Source: CAJPST01 sp041795785 | GTDB taxonomy: Bacteria; Pseudomonadota; Gammaproteobacteria; Enterobacterales; Pasteurellaceae | Reading direction: 5' to 3' | DNA length: 14,677 bases | NCBI GenBank assembly: GCA_041795785.1 | Contig: JBHBXR010000136.1 | Span: 1-14,677, forward strand | In this document: positions 1 to 7,035 of the stretch, piece after piece | How positions within the stretch are numbered: the first letter of the stretch is position 1 | How the letters are laid out: every line of letters begins with the position of its first letter | The notes under the pieces: model-generated | The model's database searches: none | What the model was told of the DNA's origin: nothing | Seen by the model: only the letters and a program-made list of their open reading frames with translations | Program-made: the position numbers and the translations under genes

Positions 1-2
1 AG

Positions 3-8
3 TATGAT
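3..8 (+). promoter_or_regulatory. Candidate -10 box of the nitroreductase gene
   Basis: TATGAT lies 33 bases before the ATG of the broken nitroreductase gene. A Shine-Dalgarno run (AGAGGTGA, about 31-38) follows just before the ATG. The -35 element would lie outside the window, so this is only a candidate. Confidence 0.35.
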
Positions 9-41
9 AGTGACAACCGTTCCAACGTTAAGAGGTGAAAT

Positions 42-704
42 ATGTCGCAAATCAGCAAACAACAAGTGTTAGACGCTTTCCATTTCCGCTCGGCTACACG
101 TTATTACGATCCGAGTAAGAAAATCAGCGAAGAAGATTTCGCTTATATTTTAGAACTCGCCCGCTTATCACCAAGTTCCGTAGGCTCCGAACCTTGGCAA
201 TTTGTCATCATACAAAATCCCGAATTGCGGCAAAAACTCAAACCCGTCAGTTGGGGAATGGCGACACAAGTGGAAGACGCCAGCCATTTGGTCGTGATTT
301 TAGCCAAGAAAAACGCGCGTTATGATTCCGATTTCTTCCGTTCTTCTTTGGAAAAACGTGGTTTGAATCAAGAGTAAATCGAAAAAGCCCTCGCCCGTTA
401 CAAAGAGTTTCAAACCCATGACATAAACGTGCTGGAAAACGACCGCACTTTATTTGATTGGTGCAGTAAACAAACCTATATCGCATTGGCAAATATGATG
501 ACGGGCGCCGCCTTGATCGGCATTGATTCCTGCCCGATTGAGGGATTTAATTACGCGGAAGTGAACCGTATCCTAGCCCAAGAAGGCGCATTCGACGCAA
601 CGGAATACGGCGTTTCGGTAATGGTAACATTCGGCTACCGAGCTAAAGAAATCAAGAAGAAATACCGCAAACCGCTGGAAGAAATGGTAACTTGGATTGA
701 ATAA
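42..704 (+). pseudogene. NfsB-like oxygen-insensitive NAD(P)H nitroreductase, interrupted by an in-frame stop
   Basis: FMN-dependent nitroreductase-fold enzyme, which in this family reduces nitroaromatics, quinones or flavins with NAD(P)H in the cytosol. Without the internal stop the reading frame would encode 220 residues, the normal family length. Family features are the early RSATRYYDPSKK segment, PSSVGSEPW at about 45-53, the ENDRTLFDWCSKQTYIALAN stretch and GIDSCPIEGF, as in the E. coli NfsB group. Codon 112 (375-377) is TAA. Homology continues immediately in the same frame (IEKALARYKEF...), so this is a point nonsense change, not a frameshift. CAA (Gln) to TAA is the simplest explanation. 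The second half has no convincing ribosome site; a GTG at 429 has no Shine-Dalgarno sequence. The product is therefore probably a dead 111-residue fragment, unless the stop is a sequencing error or is read through. The identification is firm; which nitroreductase subgroup it belongs to is less so. Confidence 0.85.
442..450 (-). repeat. DNA uptake sequence core inside the nitroreductase
   Basis: Perfect ACCGCACTT, the reverse complement of AAGTGCGGT. It encodes part of the conserved ENDRTLFDW stretch, so uptake signal and protein sequence coincide. Confidence 0.85.
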
Positions 705-741
705 ATACGGACAGAATAAAGCTGATAAGCCGCTAAACGCA

Positions 742-783
742 AAAGTGCGGTCAAAAAAACGCATATTTTTCCGACTGCACTTT
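742..783. terminator. Bidirectional terminator made of an uptake-sequence pair
   Basis: AAAGTGCGGTC (742-752) faces GACTGCACTTT (773-783), forming an 11-bp stem with one imperfect position. An A-rich and T-rich loop of about 20 nt separates the arms. The left copy is a perfect uptake core (743-751); the right copy carries one change, C to T. It sits between two convergent genes, the nitroreductase and the minus-strand lipoprotein, which fits a shared terminator. Confidence 0.65.
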
Positions 784-807
784 AATGGTTCCTGCCACGC
801 TTAGCGT

Positions 808-1368
808 TTACAGTAGCATCAAACCGATTCCCCATTTAAGAATATCAAAGGAGAATTTATTTTTTTCCAGATTGTTGCCGTTTTGATCTTTACCGTCATC
901 CGCGCTTTTGGTTTCTTCCACCATAGCGCTCTTATATTCGCCTTTCACAACGGCAAGATCATCACGCGCTTTAATTCTCAATACGTTACATTGTTCGTCA
1001 TCCATTGATTTGGAGGTCTTATCCTTAAATTTTTTATATTGTAACGTGGCGTAATCCATAGATTTTTGATCTTCCTGAATAATTTTAACGTTATCCGCGC
1101 CGACTACGCTTTCCAACGGATAGAAAAATACATACTGGGAATAAATATAAGCGTCTTCTTTAGAAAAATGTTCTTTTTGAATACGGGTCAAGTTCGGGTA
1201 AATGCAACGTTCAACCTGATCACTGGCGACCGCCCATTTCTCCGCATCGGCTTCGGAAAGTTGATAATCCGCACCGGCAAATTCCGCCGGAATCGTTTCT
1301 TCCGTTGAGCCTAACGAACAACCGACAAGTAAAAACGCCATACTTGCTAAAAATATTTTTTTCAACAT
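808..1368 (-). CDS. Small secreted lipoprotein, possibly of the Pasteurellaceae DUF5358 group
   Basis: Predicted lipoprotein of 186 residues. Residues 1-16 are a type II signal peptide (KK, then a hydrophobic stretch) ending in the lipobox LVGC, with Cys17 as the lipidated residue. The mature part is hydrophilic, with two further Cys (in ERCIYP and EQCNVL) that could form a disulfide in the periplasm. Near the C-terminus a polar linker rich in D, G, N and K leads to a short hydrophobic tail (DILKWGIGLMLL), which is unusual for a soluble lipoprotein. The ATG is preceded by AAGGA at suitable spacing. From memory it resembles the Pasteurellaceae-restricted DUF5358 lipoproteins, but that link is tentative and no function is known. 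It stands alone, converging with the nitroreductase and separated from sucD by an uptake-sequence terminator. Confidence 0.8.
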   Translation of the reverse strand: MLKKIFLASMAFLLVGCSLGSTEETIPAEFAGADYQLSEADAEKWAVASDQVERCIYPNLTRIQKEHFSKEDAYIYSQYVFFYPLESVVGADNVKIIQEDQKSMDYATLQYKKFKDKTSKSMDDEQCNVLRIKARDDLAVVKGEYKSAMVEETKSADDGKDQNGNNLEKNKFSFDILKWGIGLMLL

Positions 1369-1499
1369 GGTGTGAATCCTTAGTTATAAATAAAAAATGC
1401 CGTCAATTAATCGCTGTAAAGTTTATCACATGGGACTGAGGTGCCGAATTTTAGCAAAAAGAAAAGGCTTTTAAAACGTCTATACCGGCCAAAAAGAAG

Positions 1500-1542
1500 A
1501 AAAGTGCGGTTAAAAAATACAAAAATTATTGACCGCACTTTT
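1500..1542 (-). terminator. Uptake-sequence-pair terminator after sucD
   Basis: Perfect 11-bp inverted repeat: AAAAGTGCGGT (1500-1510) and ACCGCACTTTT (1532-1542), with a 21-nt A/T-rich loop. Both arms are perfect uptake cores (1502-1510 and 1532-1540). On the minus strand the stem is followed by CTTCTTTTT, a usable U-rich tract. It lies 18 bases beyond the sucD stop codon. Confidence 0.8.
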
Positions 1543-1560
1543 CGTTAGAACTGAGGAAAT

Positions 1561-2430
1561 TTATTTCAGTAGCGTTTTTAATGCCGAGCCGATCTCCGCC
1601 AAACTGCGCACGGTTTTCACGCCCGCCGCTTCAAGAGCGGCAAATTTTTCATCGGCAGTGCCTTTGCCGCCGCTGATGATTGCGCCTGCATGTCCCATTC
1701 GTTTGCCTTTCGGTGCAGTTACACCGGCAATATAACTGACCACCGGTTTGGTTACGTGCCGTTTAATAAACGCCGCAGCTTCTTCCTCTGCCGAACCGCC
1801 GATTTCGCCGATCATCACGATGGCTTCGGTTTCAGGATCTTGCTGGAACAATCTGAGAATATCGATAAAACTGGAGCCCGGAATCGGATCGCCTCCGATA
1901 CCCACGCAAGTGGACTGCCCGAAGCCTTCATCGGTGGTTTGTTTCACCGCTTCATAAGTCAAAGTGCCGGAACGGGAAACAATGCCGATTTTGCCTTTTT
2001 TATGAATATTGCCCGGCATAATACCGATTTTACATTCTTCCGGCGTAATAACGCCCGGGCAATTAGGGCCGATCATTCGCACGCCGGTTTGATTAAGGCG
2101 TTGTTTCACTTGTAACATATCCAACGTCGGAATACCTTCGGTAATGCAAATAACCAACTGAATACCCGCATCAACGGCTTCTAAAATCGCATCTTTGCAA
2201 CCCGGTGCCGGCACATAAATCACCGTTGCCGTTGCGCCCGTCGCTTCCACCGCTTCGCGTACGGTATTAAATACCGGCAAGCCCAAATGCGTCGTACCGC
2301 CTTTGCCCGGTGAAACGCCGCCGACTAATTGTGTGCCGTAATCAAGCGCTTGTTGGGAATGGAATGTGCCTTGTCCGCCGGTAAAACCTTGACAAATAAC
2401 TTTGGTATCTTTGTTAATTAAAATAGACAT
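1561..2430 (-). CDS. sucD: Succinyl-CoA synthetase (ADP-forming), alpha subunit
   Basis: With SucC, interconverts succinyl-CoA and succinate with substrate-level ATP or GTP formation in the TCA cycle. At 289 residues it matches the E. coli protein. The N-terminal CoA-binding Rossmann domain has FTGGQGTFH at 16-24. The phosphohistidine is His247 in the GHAGAIISGGKGTA segment (246-259), which carries the phosphate between the nucleotide and succinyl-CoA sites. The start codon overlaps the sucC stop by one base (TAATG), with GGAGGG just upstream, so the two subunits are translationally coupled. A strong uptake-sequence terminator follows. Confidence 0.97.
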   Translation of the reverse strand: MSILINKDTKVICQGFTGGQGTFHSQQALDYGTQLVGGVSPGKGGTTHLGLPVFNTVREAVEATGATATVIYVPAPGCKDAILEAVDAGIQLVICITEGIPTLDMLQVKQRLNQTGVRMIGPNCPGVITPEECKIGIMPGNIHKKGKIGIVSRSGTLTYEAVKQTTDEGFGQSTCVGIGGDPIPGSSFIDILRLFQQDPETEAIVMIGEIGGSAEEEAAAFIKRHVTKPVVSYIAGVTAPKGKRMGHAGAIISGGKGTADEKFAALEAAGVKTVRSLAEIGSALKTLLK

Positions 2431-3596
2431 TATTTACCCTCCGCGGCGTTAACCGCTTGTACCGCTGCATCCGTTAAAGTTTTTGCCGCAATAATATTTA
2501 ATCCGCTGTTAGCTAAAATCTCACGTCCCAATTCGGCGTTATTTCCTTCCAAACGTACGACAACGGGAACTTTCACACCGACTTCGCTTACTGCGGCGAT
2601 AATGCCGTCCGCAATTAAATCGCAACGTACAATACCGCCGAAAATATTCACTAACACCGCTTTTACCGCCTGATCGGAAAGAATGATTTTAAAGGCTTCC
2701 GCTACGCGTTCTTTAGTTGCCCCGCCGCCGACATCAAGAAAATTCGCCGGTTGACCGCCGTGTAGTTTGACAATGTCCATAGTTCCCATAGCCAAGCCCG
2801 CGCCGTTTACCATGCAACCGATATTGCCGTCCAAGGCAACATAGTTCAGTTGATGCAGCTCCGCTAAGGCTTCTCTCGCATCGCTTTGACTGATGTCATG
2901 CATGATCGCCAAATCCAGCTGACGATACAACGCATTGCTGTCCACAACCATTTTGGCATCCAAACACAGCAGTTTGCCTTCTTTAGTTACCACCAGCGGG
3001 TTCACCTCCAATAACGCCAAATCTTTTTCTACAAACATTTTGGCCAATTGTGTGAAAATATGAGTAAATTGTTTGATTTGATCGCCGCTTAAACCGAGTT
3101 TAAACGCCAGTTCACGCCCCTGATAAGGCATTCCGCCGGTGAGCGGATCTAAGGCGATTTTATGTAACAGCTCGGGTGTTTTTTCCGCCACTTCTTCAAT
3201 ATTCATACCGCCGGCACTGGATGCCATAAACACCACTTTTTGTGAAGAACGATCAATAACCGCTCCCAAATACAACTCACGTTCGATATTGGCGGTTTCT
3301 TCCACATAAATTATATTGACCGGTTGCCCGTCGGCATCGGTTTGAAAAGTCACCAAACGTTTTCCCAACCATTTATCGGCAAATTCACGCACTTCCGTTT
3401 CATTGCGAACCAGTTTCACACCGCCCGCTTTACCGCGTCCGCCGGCGTGAACTTGACATTTCGCCGCCCAAACATCTCCTTTCAAAGTTTTAACGGCTTG
3501 CGCCGCTTCATCTGCCGATTTGCACGCAATGCCTTTACTGACAGGTAATTTATATTCCGTAAAAACCTGTTTTGCCTGATATTCATGTAAATTCAT
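2430..3596 (-). CDS. sucC: Succinyl-CoA synthetase (ADP-forming), beta subunit
   Basis: Nucleotide- and succinate-binding subunit of succinyl-CoA synthetase. At 388 residues it matches the E. coli length. An N-terminal ATP-grasp domain carries GRGKAGGV at 53-60 and the metal-ligand region LLEVNPLVV, with Glu197 and Asn199, plus Asp213 in CLDAKMVVD. The C-terminal CoA-ligase domain includes NIFGGIVRCDLIADG. It is the first gene of a sucCD pair. A strong terminator lies between it and sucB upstream, so it probably uses its own promoter in the roughly 45 bases before the ATG, together with any read-through. The ribosome site is modest (AGAGAA). Confidence 0.97.
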   Translation of the reverse strand: MNLHEYQAKQVFTEYKLPVSKGIACKSADEAAQAVKTLKGDVWAAKCQVHAGGRGKAGGVKLVRNETEVREFADKWLGKRLVTFQTDADGQPVNIIYVEETANIERELYLGAVIDRSSQKVVFMASSAGGMNIEEVAEKTPELLHKIALDPLTGGMPYQGRELAFKLGLSGDQIKQFTHIFTQLAKMFVEKDLALLEVNPLVVTKEGKLLCLDAKMVVDSNALYRQLDLAIMHDISQSDAREALAELHQLNYVALDGNIGCMVNGAGLAMGTMDIVKLHGGQPANFLDVGGGATKERVAEAFKIILSDQAVKAVLVNIFGGIVRCDLIADGIIAAVSEVGVKVPVVVRLEGNNAELGREILANSGLNIIAAKTLTDAAVQAVNAAEGK

Positions 3597-3622
3597 AAAA
3601 TAATTCTCTGTTGTGTCTATTT

Positions 3623-3628
3623 ATTATG
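3623..3628 (-). promoter_or_regulatory. Candidate -10 box for sucCD
   Basis: CATAAT on the minus strand, 26 bases before the sucC ATG and beyond the sucB terminator. No good -35 is visible at the usual distance, so this is a weak candidate. A promoter is expected here because the preceding terminator should stop most transcription from sucB. Confidence 0.25.
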
Positions 3629-3641
3629 TTTTTCATTAACT

Positions 3642-3684
3642 AAAAGAAAAGCAGACCGTTTGTAATGCGAATACAAACGGTCTG
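3642..3684 (-). terminator. Strong Rho-independent terminator after sucB
   Basis: Perfect 13-bp stem, CAGACCGTTTGTA (3652-3664) with TACAAACGGTCTG (3672-3684), and a 7-nt loop. On the minus strand it is followed by CTTTTCTTTT (3642-3651). It begins 8 bases past the sucB stop. It is unrelated to the uptake sequence and transcriptionally separates sucB from sucCD. Confidence 0.88.
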
Positions 3685-3692
3685 TTATACAA

Positions 3693-4907
3693 TTAAATTT
3701 CTAACAATAAACGCGTCGGATCTTCCAACAGCTCTTTAACCGTCACTAAGAAACCCACACTTTCTCTACCGTCAATTAAGCGGTGATCGTAGCTCAATGC
3801 GAGATACATCATCGGACGAATAACTACCTGCCCGTCAATGGCAACCGGGCGATCTTTAATGGCGTGCATCCCCAAAATCGCGCTTTGCGGCGGATTGATG
3901 ATCGGTGTGGACATTAATGAGCCGAAGACACCGCCGTTAGTAATAGTAAAATTACCGCCGGTGAGATCCTCTACCGTCAATTTACCGTCGCGACCTTTAT
4001 CCGCTAAGACTTTAATTTCTTTTTCAATGTCCGCCATGCTGAGCTTATCGCAATTACGCAGCACCGGTGTGACCAAACCGCGCGGTGTGGAAACCGCAAT
4101 GCTAATATCGAAGTAGTTATGATAGACAATGTCATCACCATCAATAGACGCATTTACTTCCGGATAACGTTTTAACGCTTCAACCACCGCTTTAATGTAA
4201 AACGACATAAAACCTAAACGGACACCGTGTTGTTTTTCAAATTTTTCGCCGTATTGCTTGCGTAGCTTCATAATCGGCTGCATATCCACTTCATTGAACG
4301 TAGTGAGCATTGCCGTGCTGTTTTTAGCTTCCAGTAAACGTTCGGCGATACGCTTACGCAGACGTGTCATCGGCACGCGTTTTTCCGTACGATAAGCGGA
4401 AGAGACTACGGTTGAAATTTCTCCCGCATTTTCGACCGCACTTTTGGCTTGCACGGTTTGTGCAATAAAACGTTCTACGTCTTCGCGGGTAATACGTCCG
4501 CCCACACCCGTACCCTTAATTTTACTGACATCTAAATCATGCTCGGCGATTAAACGACGAATCCCCGGGCTTAAATTTTCATTTACACCGTCGTAGGTTA
4601 AATTGGCATTATGACGTTCCGCCGGCGTCAATTCTTGGGTTTGCACCTCTTTAGCGACGACTGCGCCGGAAGTCGATAATTTACCCAAAAGTTGTTTACT
4701 CACCACCGTTGAGCCTTCCGGTTGTAAGATGGTTTCAATTACACCGTCTGCAATCGCCGGTACTTCAAGCACTACTTTGTCTGTTTCAATTTCAACGAGA
4801 ATGTCATCCCGTTTTGCACTTTCGCCGACTTTTTTATGCCACTTGACCACAGTAGCATCTGCGACGGATTCGGGTAAATCAGGGGTAATAATGTCGAAGT
4901 TACTCAT
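3693..4907 (-). CDS. sucB: Dihydrolipoyllysine-residue succinyltransferase (E2 of 2-oxoglutarate dehydrogenase)
   Basis: E2 core of the 2-oxoglutarate dehydrogenase complex; transfers the succinyl group from lipoamide to CoA. The protein has 404 residues (E. coli 405). The N-terminal lipoyl domain has the lipoylated Lys44 in EIETDKVVLEVP. A linker leads to the peripheral-subunit-binding domain at about 112-150 (SPGIRRLIAEHDLDV...GGRITREDVERF). The C-terminal catalytic domain ends with SYDHRLIDGRE, giving His375 and Asp379. The ATG has a clear Shine-Dalgarno (GAGGA). The gene begins only 30 bases after an NAD(P)H oxidoreductase gene. The E1 gene sucA, normally directly upstream, is absent, so E1 and E3 (lpd) must come from elsewhere or be missing. 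A codon-overlapping uptake core lies in the linker (4435-4443). Confidence 0.95.
   Translation of the reverse strand: MSNFDIITPDLPESVADATVVKWHKKVGESAKRDDILVEIETDKVVLEVPAIADGVIETILQPEGSTVVSKQLLGKLSTSGAVVAKEVQTQELTPAERHNANLTYDGVNENLSPGIRRLIAEHDLDVSKIKGTGVGGRITREDVERFIAQTVQAKSAVENAGEISTVVSSAYRTEKRVPMTRLRKRIAERLLEAKNSTAMLTTFNEVDMQPIMKLRKQYGEKFEKQHGVRLGFMSFYIKAVVEALKRYPEVNASIDGDDIVYHNYFDISIAVSTPRGLVTPVLRNCDKLSMADIEKEIKVLADKGRDGKLTVEDLTGGNFTITNGGVFGSLMSTPIINPPQSAILGMHAIKDRPVAIDGQVVIRPMMYLALSYDHRLIDGRESVGFLVTVKELLEDPTRLLLEI
4435..4443 (-). repeat. DNA uptake sequence core inside sucB
   Basis: Perfect ACCGCACTT. On the coding strand it reads AAGTGCGGT and encodes K-S-A-V in the flexible linker after the subunit-binding domain of SucB, where sequence constraint is low. 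Confidence 0.85.
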
Positions 4908-4937
4908 TTTCTTTTCCTCTTTTTTGGGCGTTTGTCG

Positions 4938-5534
4938 TTATTGTTGTATTAGGGTTAAATTGAGTCGGGTGATTTGTTCCACCTGTTCTAAAATCGCACT
5001 TCTTGCCTGTTCGTCAATTAAATGAATATCGCCGAACAAACTATATTGAACATCGGAGATGCCGCAATAATTGAACAAACCGTTAATCAAGCAATCATTC
5101 AACGATTTATCAAATCCAAGTGATTGATATTGTTCTACATTACTGCCGATAGTGATAAATTGCTGCATTTTTTTATTATGTAACAGACCGACGGATACGT
5201 CGCCTTCCGTTTTATAGGCGAAACCGTAACTCAATACGCGATCCAGATACCCTTTTAAGATCGCAGGAAAACCCATCCACCACAAAGGATAAACCAAGGT
5301 AATCAAATCCGCTTGCGTGATAAACTGCTGTTCATACTGAATTTCTGACGGCGTAATGCCTTGTCCGGCAGCTTGTAATTCCTCCCAAGATAAGACGGGA
5401 TTAAAATTCAGCGTATAAAGATCGCGCACGACCGTATCAGTTGCCGACTTCTGACTGACTTTGACGATACGATCTACGATAGCTTTATTAAAACTCGAGC
5501 TGTTGGGATGAGCACAAATAATCAAATGGTTCAT
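4938..5534 (-). CDS. Flavodoxin-fold NAD(P)H-dependent oxidoreductase (KefF/MdaB/NQO-like)
   Basis: Cytosolic FMN- or FAD-binding quinone reductase-type enzyme of 198 residues. The N-terminus has a beta strand followed by the flavin-phosphate loop AHPNSSSFNK (8-17). YPLWWMGFPAILKGYLDRV at 82-100 is the hallmark of the KefF/MdaB/NQO1 family. The reading frame extends to a GTG at 5538-5540, but the Shine-Dalgarno AAGGAG (5540-5545) overlaps that GTG. The ATG at 5532-5534, five bases after AAGGAG, is therefore the better start. The Shine-Dalgarno also overlaps the nfeD stop region, which supports coupled translation. It follows qmcA and nfeD and precedes sucB. The true electron acceptor (quinone, azo compound or ancillary protein of a K+/H+ antiporter) cannot be told; no kefC-like gene is nearby. 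Confidence 0.85.
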   Translation of the reverse strand: MNHLIICAHPNSSSFNKAIVDRIVKVSQKSATDTVVRDLYTLNFNPVLSWEELQAAGQGITPSEIQYEQQFITQADLITLVYPLWWMGFPAILKGYLDRVLSYGFAYKTEGDVSVGLLHNKKMQQFITIGSNVEQYQSLGFDKSLNDCLINGLFNYCGISDVQYSLFGDIHLIDEQARSAILEQVEQITRLNLTLIQQ

Positions 5535-5543
5535 TAACACTCC

Positions 5544-5993
5544 TTAATCCAGTTTATGCACGAATAATGTAATGCCTTGCACGGAAACGACTTGAATATT
5601 ATCTCCTTTATTCAGATGTTCGCCTTGAATCCGCCAAGTGGTATCACCGAAATATCCGCGCCCGATACCGTTCGGATTAATTTCCTGTACTACGCCTTTC
5701 GCCCCCAGCATAGCGTGATCACGCTGGTTAAGATTTGCATTGGCTTCGTCTTTTTTATCTTTTCCGTGTTGATATTTCCACCACACTATACTCAAAATCA
5801 ATGCCAGGATTGCATAAGTGATACCGAGTACGGTTAAAGAAAGTGACGGGATTAATGCCATCAATCCGGCAACGACAATTGCCGCAATTCCCCACCATAA
5901 CAAGAAAATTCCCGGGATAGTGATTTCACCGATTAACAGACAAAACCCTAAAATTAACCAATGCCAAGCCGTCCAAGTTGAAAACCATTCCAT
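5544..5993 (-). CDS. NfeD-family membrane protein (partner of stomatin-like QmcA)
   Basis: Short NfeD-type inner-membrane protein of about 149 residues. The N-terminal half is hydrophobic, with about three membrane segments (WLILGFCLLIGEITIPGIFL; a stretch around AAIVVAGLMALI; LGITYAILALILSIVWW). A charged linker (about residues 78-90) leads to a C-terminal OB-fold-like domain with GAKGVVQEINPNGIGRGYF. The family partners with SPFH/stomatin proteins, the usual E. coli pair being YbbK (QmcA) and YbbJ, and is linked to membrane quality control. The frame could start at a GTG at 5999. The ATG at 5993 is preferred because it lies eight bases after AAGGAG, against two for the GTG. It follows qmcA and is nine bases from the start of the flavoprotein gene. 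Confidence 0.88.
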   Translation of the reverse strand: MEWFSTWTAWHWLILGFCLLIGEITIPGIFLLWWGIAAIVVAGLMALIPSLSLTVLGITYAILALILSIVWWKYQHGKDKKDEANANLNQRDHAMLGAKGVVQEINPNGIGRGYFGDTTWRIQGEHLNKGDNIQVVSVQGITLFVHKLD

Positions 5994-6018
5994 AAACACC
6001 TCTCCTTAAAATAGCGAC

Positions 6019-6043
6019 GCCGACTCAAACCGGTTGAGTCGGC
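6019..6043 (-). other. Intergenic hairpin between qmcA and nfeD
   Basis: Perfect 10-bp G+C-rich inverted repeat: GCCGACTCAA (6019-6028), a 5-nt loop, then TTGAGTCGGC (6034-6043). On the minus strand it begins 9 bases after the qmcA stop codon, but only a short, weak U tract (CTATTTTAA) follows. It could be a partial terminator that lowers nfeD and downstream expression, or an mRNA-stabilising 3' end for qmcA. Confidence 0.6.
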
Positions 6044-6052
6044 CGTTAAAGA

Positions 6053-6976
6053 TTATGCTTTTTTATCACCTTTCAATAATTCGGCAATACCCGCCACGGA
6101 ACCGATTAAATTCCCCGCTTCCAACGGCATCAACACAACTTTACTATTGTTTGAACCACCGATATCTTTCAGGGCTTCGGTATATTTTTGCGCAATGAAG
6201 TAATTGATTGCTTTTGTATCTCCGTTGGCAATCGCTTCGGAAACCATTTGAGTCGCTCTCGCTTCCGCTTCCGCCGCACGTTCACGGGCTTCCGCTTGCA
6301 AGAAGGCTTCCTGACGTTCCCCTTCCGCTTTTAAGATACGCGCTTGTTTTTCCCCTTCCGCGCGTAGAATTTCAGCCTGACGTACCCCTTCCGCTTCCAA
6401 AATATCCGCGCGTTTGTTACGTTCCGCTTTCATTTGCGCGTTCATAGACGCAATTAATTCATGTGGCGGACGAACATCGCGGATTTCAATACGGGTTACT
6501 TTTACGCCCCAAGGATTAGTCGCCTCATCTACGATCGACAATAGACGACTGTTGATGGAATCGCGTTGCGATAACATTTCGTCCAATTCCATCGAGCCTA
6601 ATACGGTACGGATATTAGTCATGGTCAGGTTTACAATCGCCTGTTCCAAATTATTTACTTCATAAGCCGCATTACGCGCATCAATGACTTGTACGAAACA
6701 TACCGCATCAATGGATACATTAGCGTTATCTTTTGAAATCACTTCTTGAGAAGGAATATCCAACACCTGTTCCATCATATTGATCTTACGACCGACAAGA
6801 TCAACGAAAGGCACCACAAAATTCAATCCCGGCGTTAAGGTTCTGGTGTAACGTCCGAAACGTTCTATCGTCCAGTGATAGCCTTGCGGTACGGTTTTCA
6901 TGGTTGAAAACAGAATAAAAACAACCAATACGATAAATATGATTGTTGCGATAGGAAAGCCGTCTAAAATGCCCAT
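6053..6976 (-). CDS. qmcA: SPFH/Band 7 stomatin-like membrane protein, QmcA family
   Basis: Inner-membrane stomatin/prohibitin-type scaffold of 307 residues. One N-terminal membrane segment lies at about 8-25 (PIATIIFIVLVVFILF). The SPFH domain follows (about 27-180; VPQGYHWTIERFGRY, DAVCFVQVIDARNAAYEV, RDVRPPHELIASMNAQMKAE). A long alanine- and glutamate-rich coiled coil at about 180-245 repeats a pattern like AEILRAEGEKQ. These proteins form large ring or cage oligomers around membrane proteases such as FtsH. The ATG is well supported by AAGGAG seven bases upstream. Its partner nfeD follows after 59 bases with an intervening hairpin, and the flavoprotein and sucB genes lie downstream. Confidence 0.9.
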   Translation of the reverse strand: MGILDGFPIATIIFIVLVVFILFSTMKTVPQGYHWTIERFGRYTRTLTPGLNFVVPFVDLVGRKINMMEQVLDIPSQEVISKDNANVSIDAVCFVQVIDARNAAYEVNNLEQAIVNLTMTNIRTVLGSMELDEMLSQRDSINSRLLSIVDEATNPWGVKVTRIEIRDVRPPHELIASMNAQMKAERNKRADILEAEGVRQAEILRAEGEKQARILKAEGERQEAFLQAEARERAAEAEARATQMVSEAIANGDTKAINYFIAQKYTEALKDIGGSNNSKVVLMPLEAGNLIGSVAGIAELLKGDKKA

Positions 6977-6999
6977 TTTTATACTCCTTCTCGGTTAGT

Positions 7000-7005
7000 T
7001 TTATA
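7000..7005 (-). promoter_or_regulatory. Candidate -10 box for the qmcA operon
   Basis: TATAAA on the minus strand, 23 bases before the qmcA ATG in a 59-bp A/T-rich gap after modF. No good -35 is present, so transcription could equally come from the modF side, where no terminator hairpin is visible. Confidence 0.3.
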
Positions 7006-7035
7006 ACAAAAGTTTTACAATAAAAATATACCAAA

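Noticed and set aside
429..704. Separate 91-residue gene with GTG start downstream of the nitroreductase stop
   Set aside because: It is in the same frame and continues the nitroreductase domain, with no ribosome site; it is the second half of one broken gene.
1690..2115. Long plus-strand open frame opposite sucD
   Set aside because: Antisense shadow of a conserved enzyme gene; no ribosome site or family resemblance.
6208..6447. Plus-strand proline/leucine-rich open frame
   Set aside because: It is the antisense of the alanine/glutamate-rich coiled coil of QmcA, whose codon pattern makes open antisense frames.
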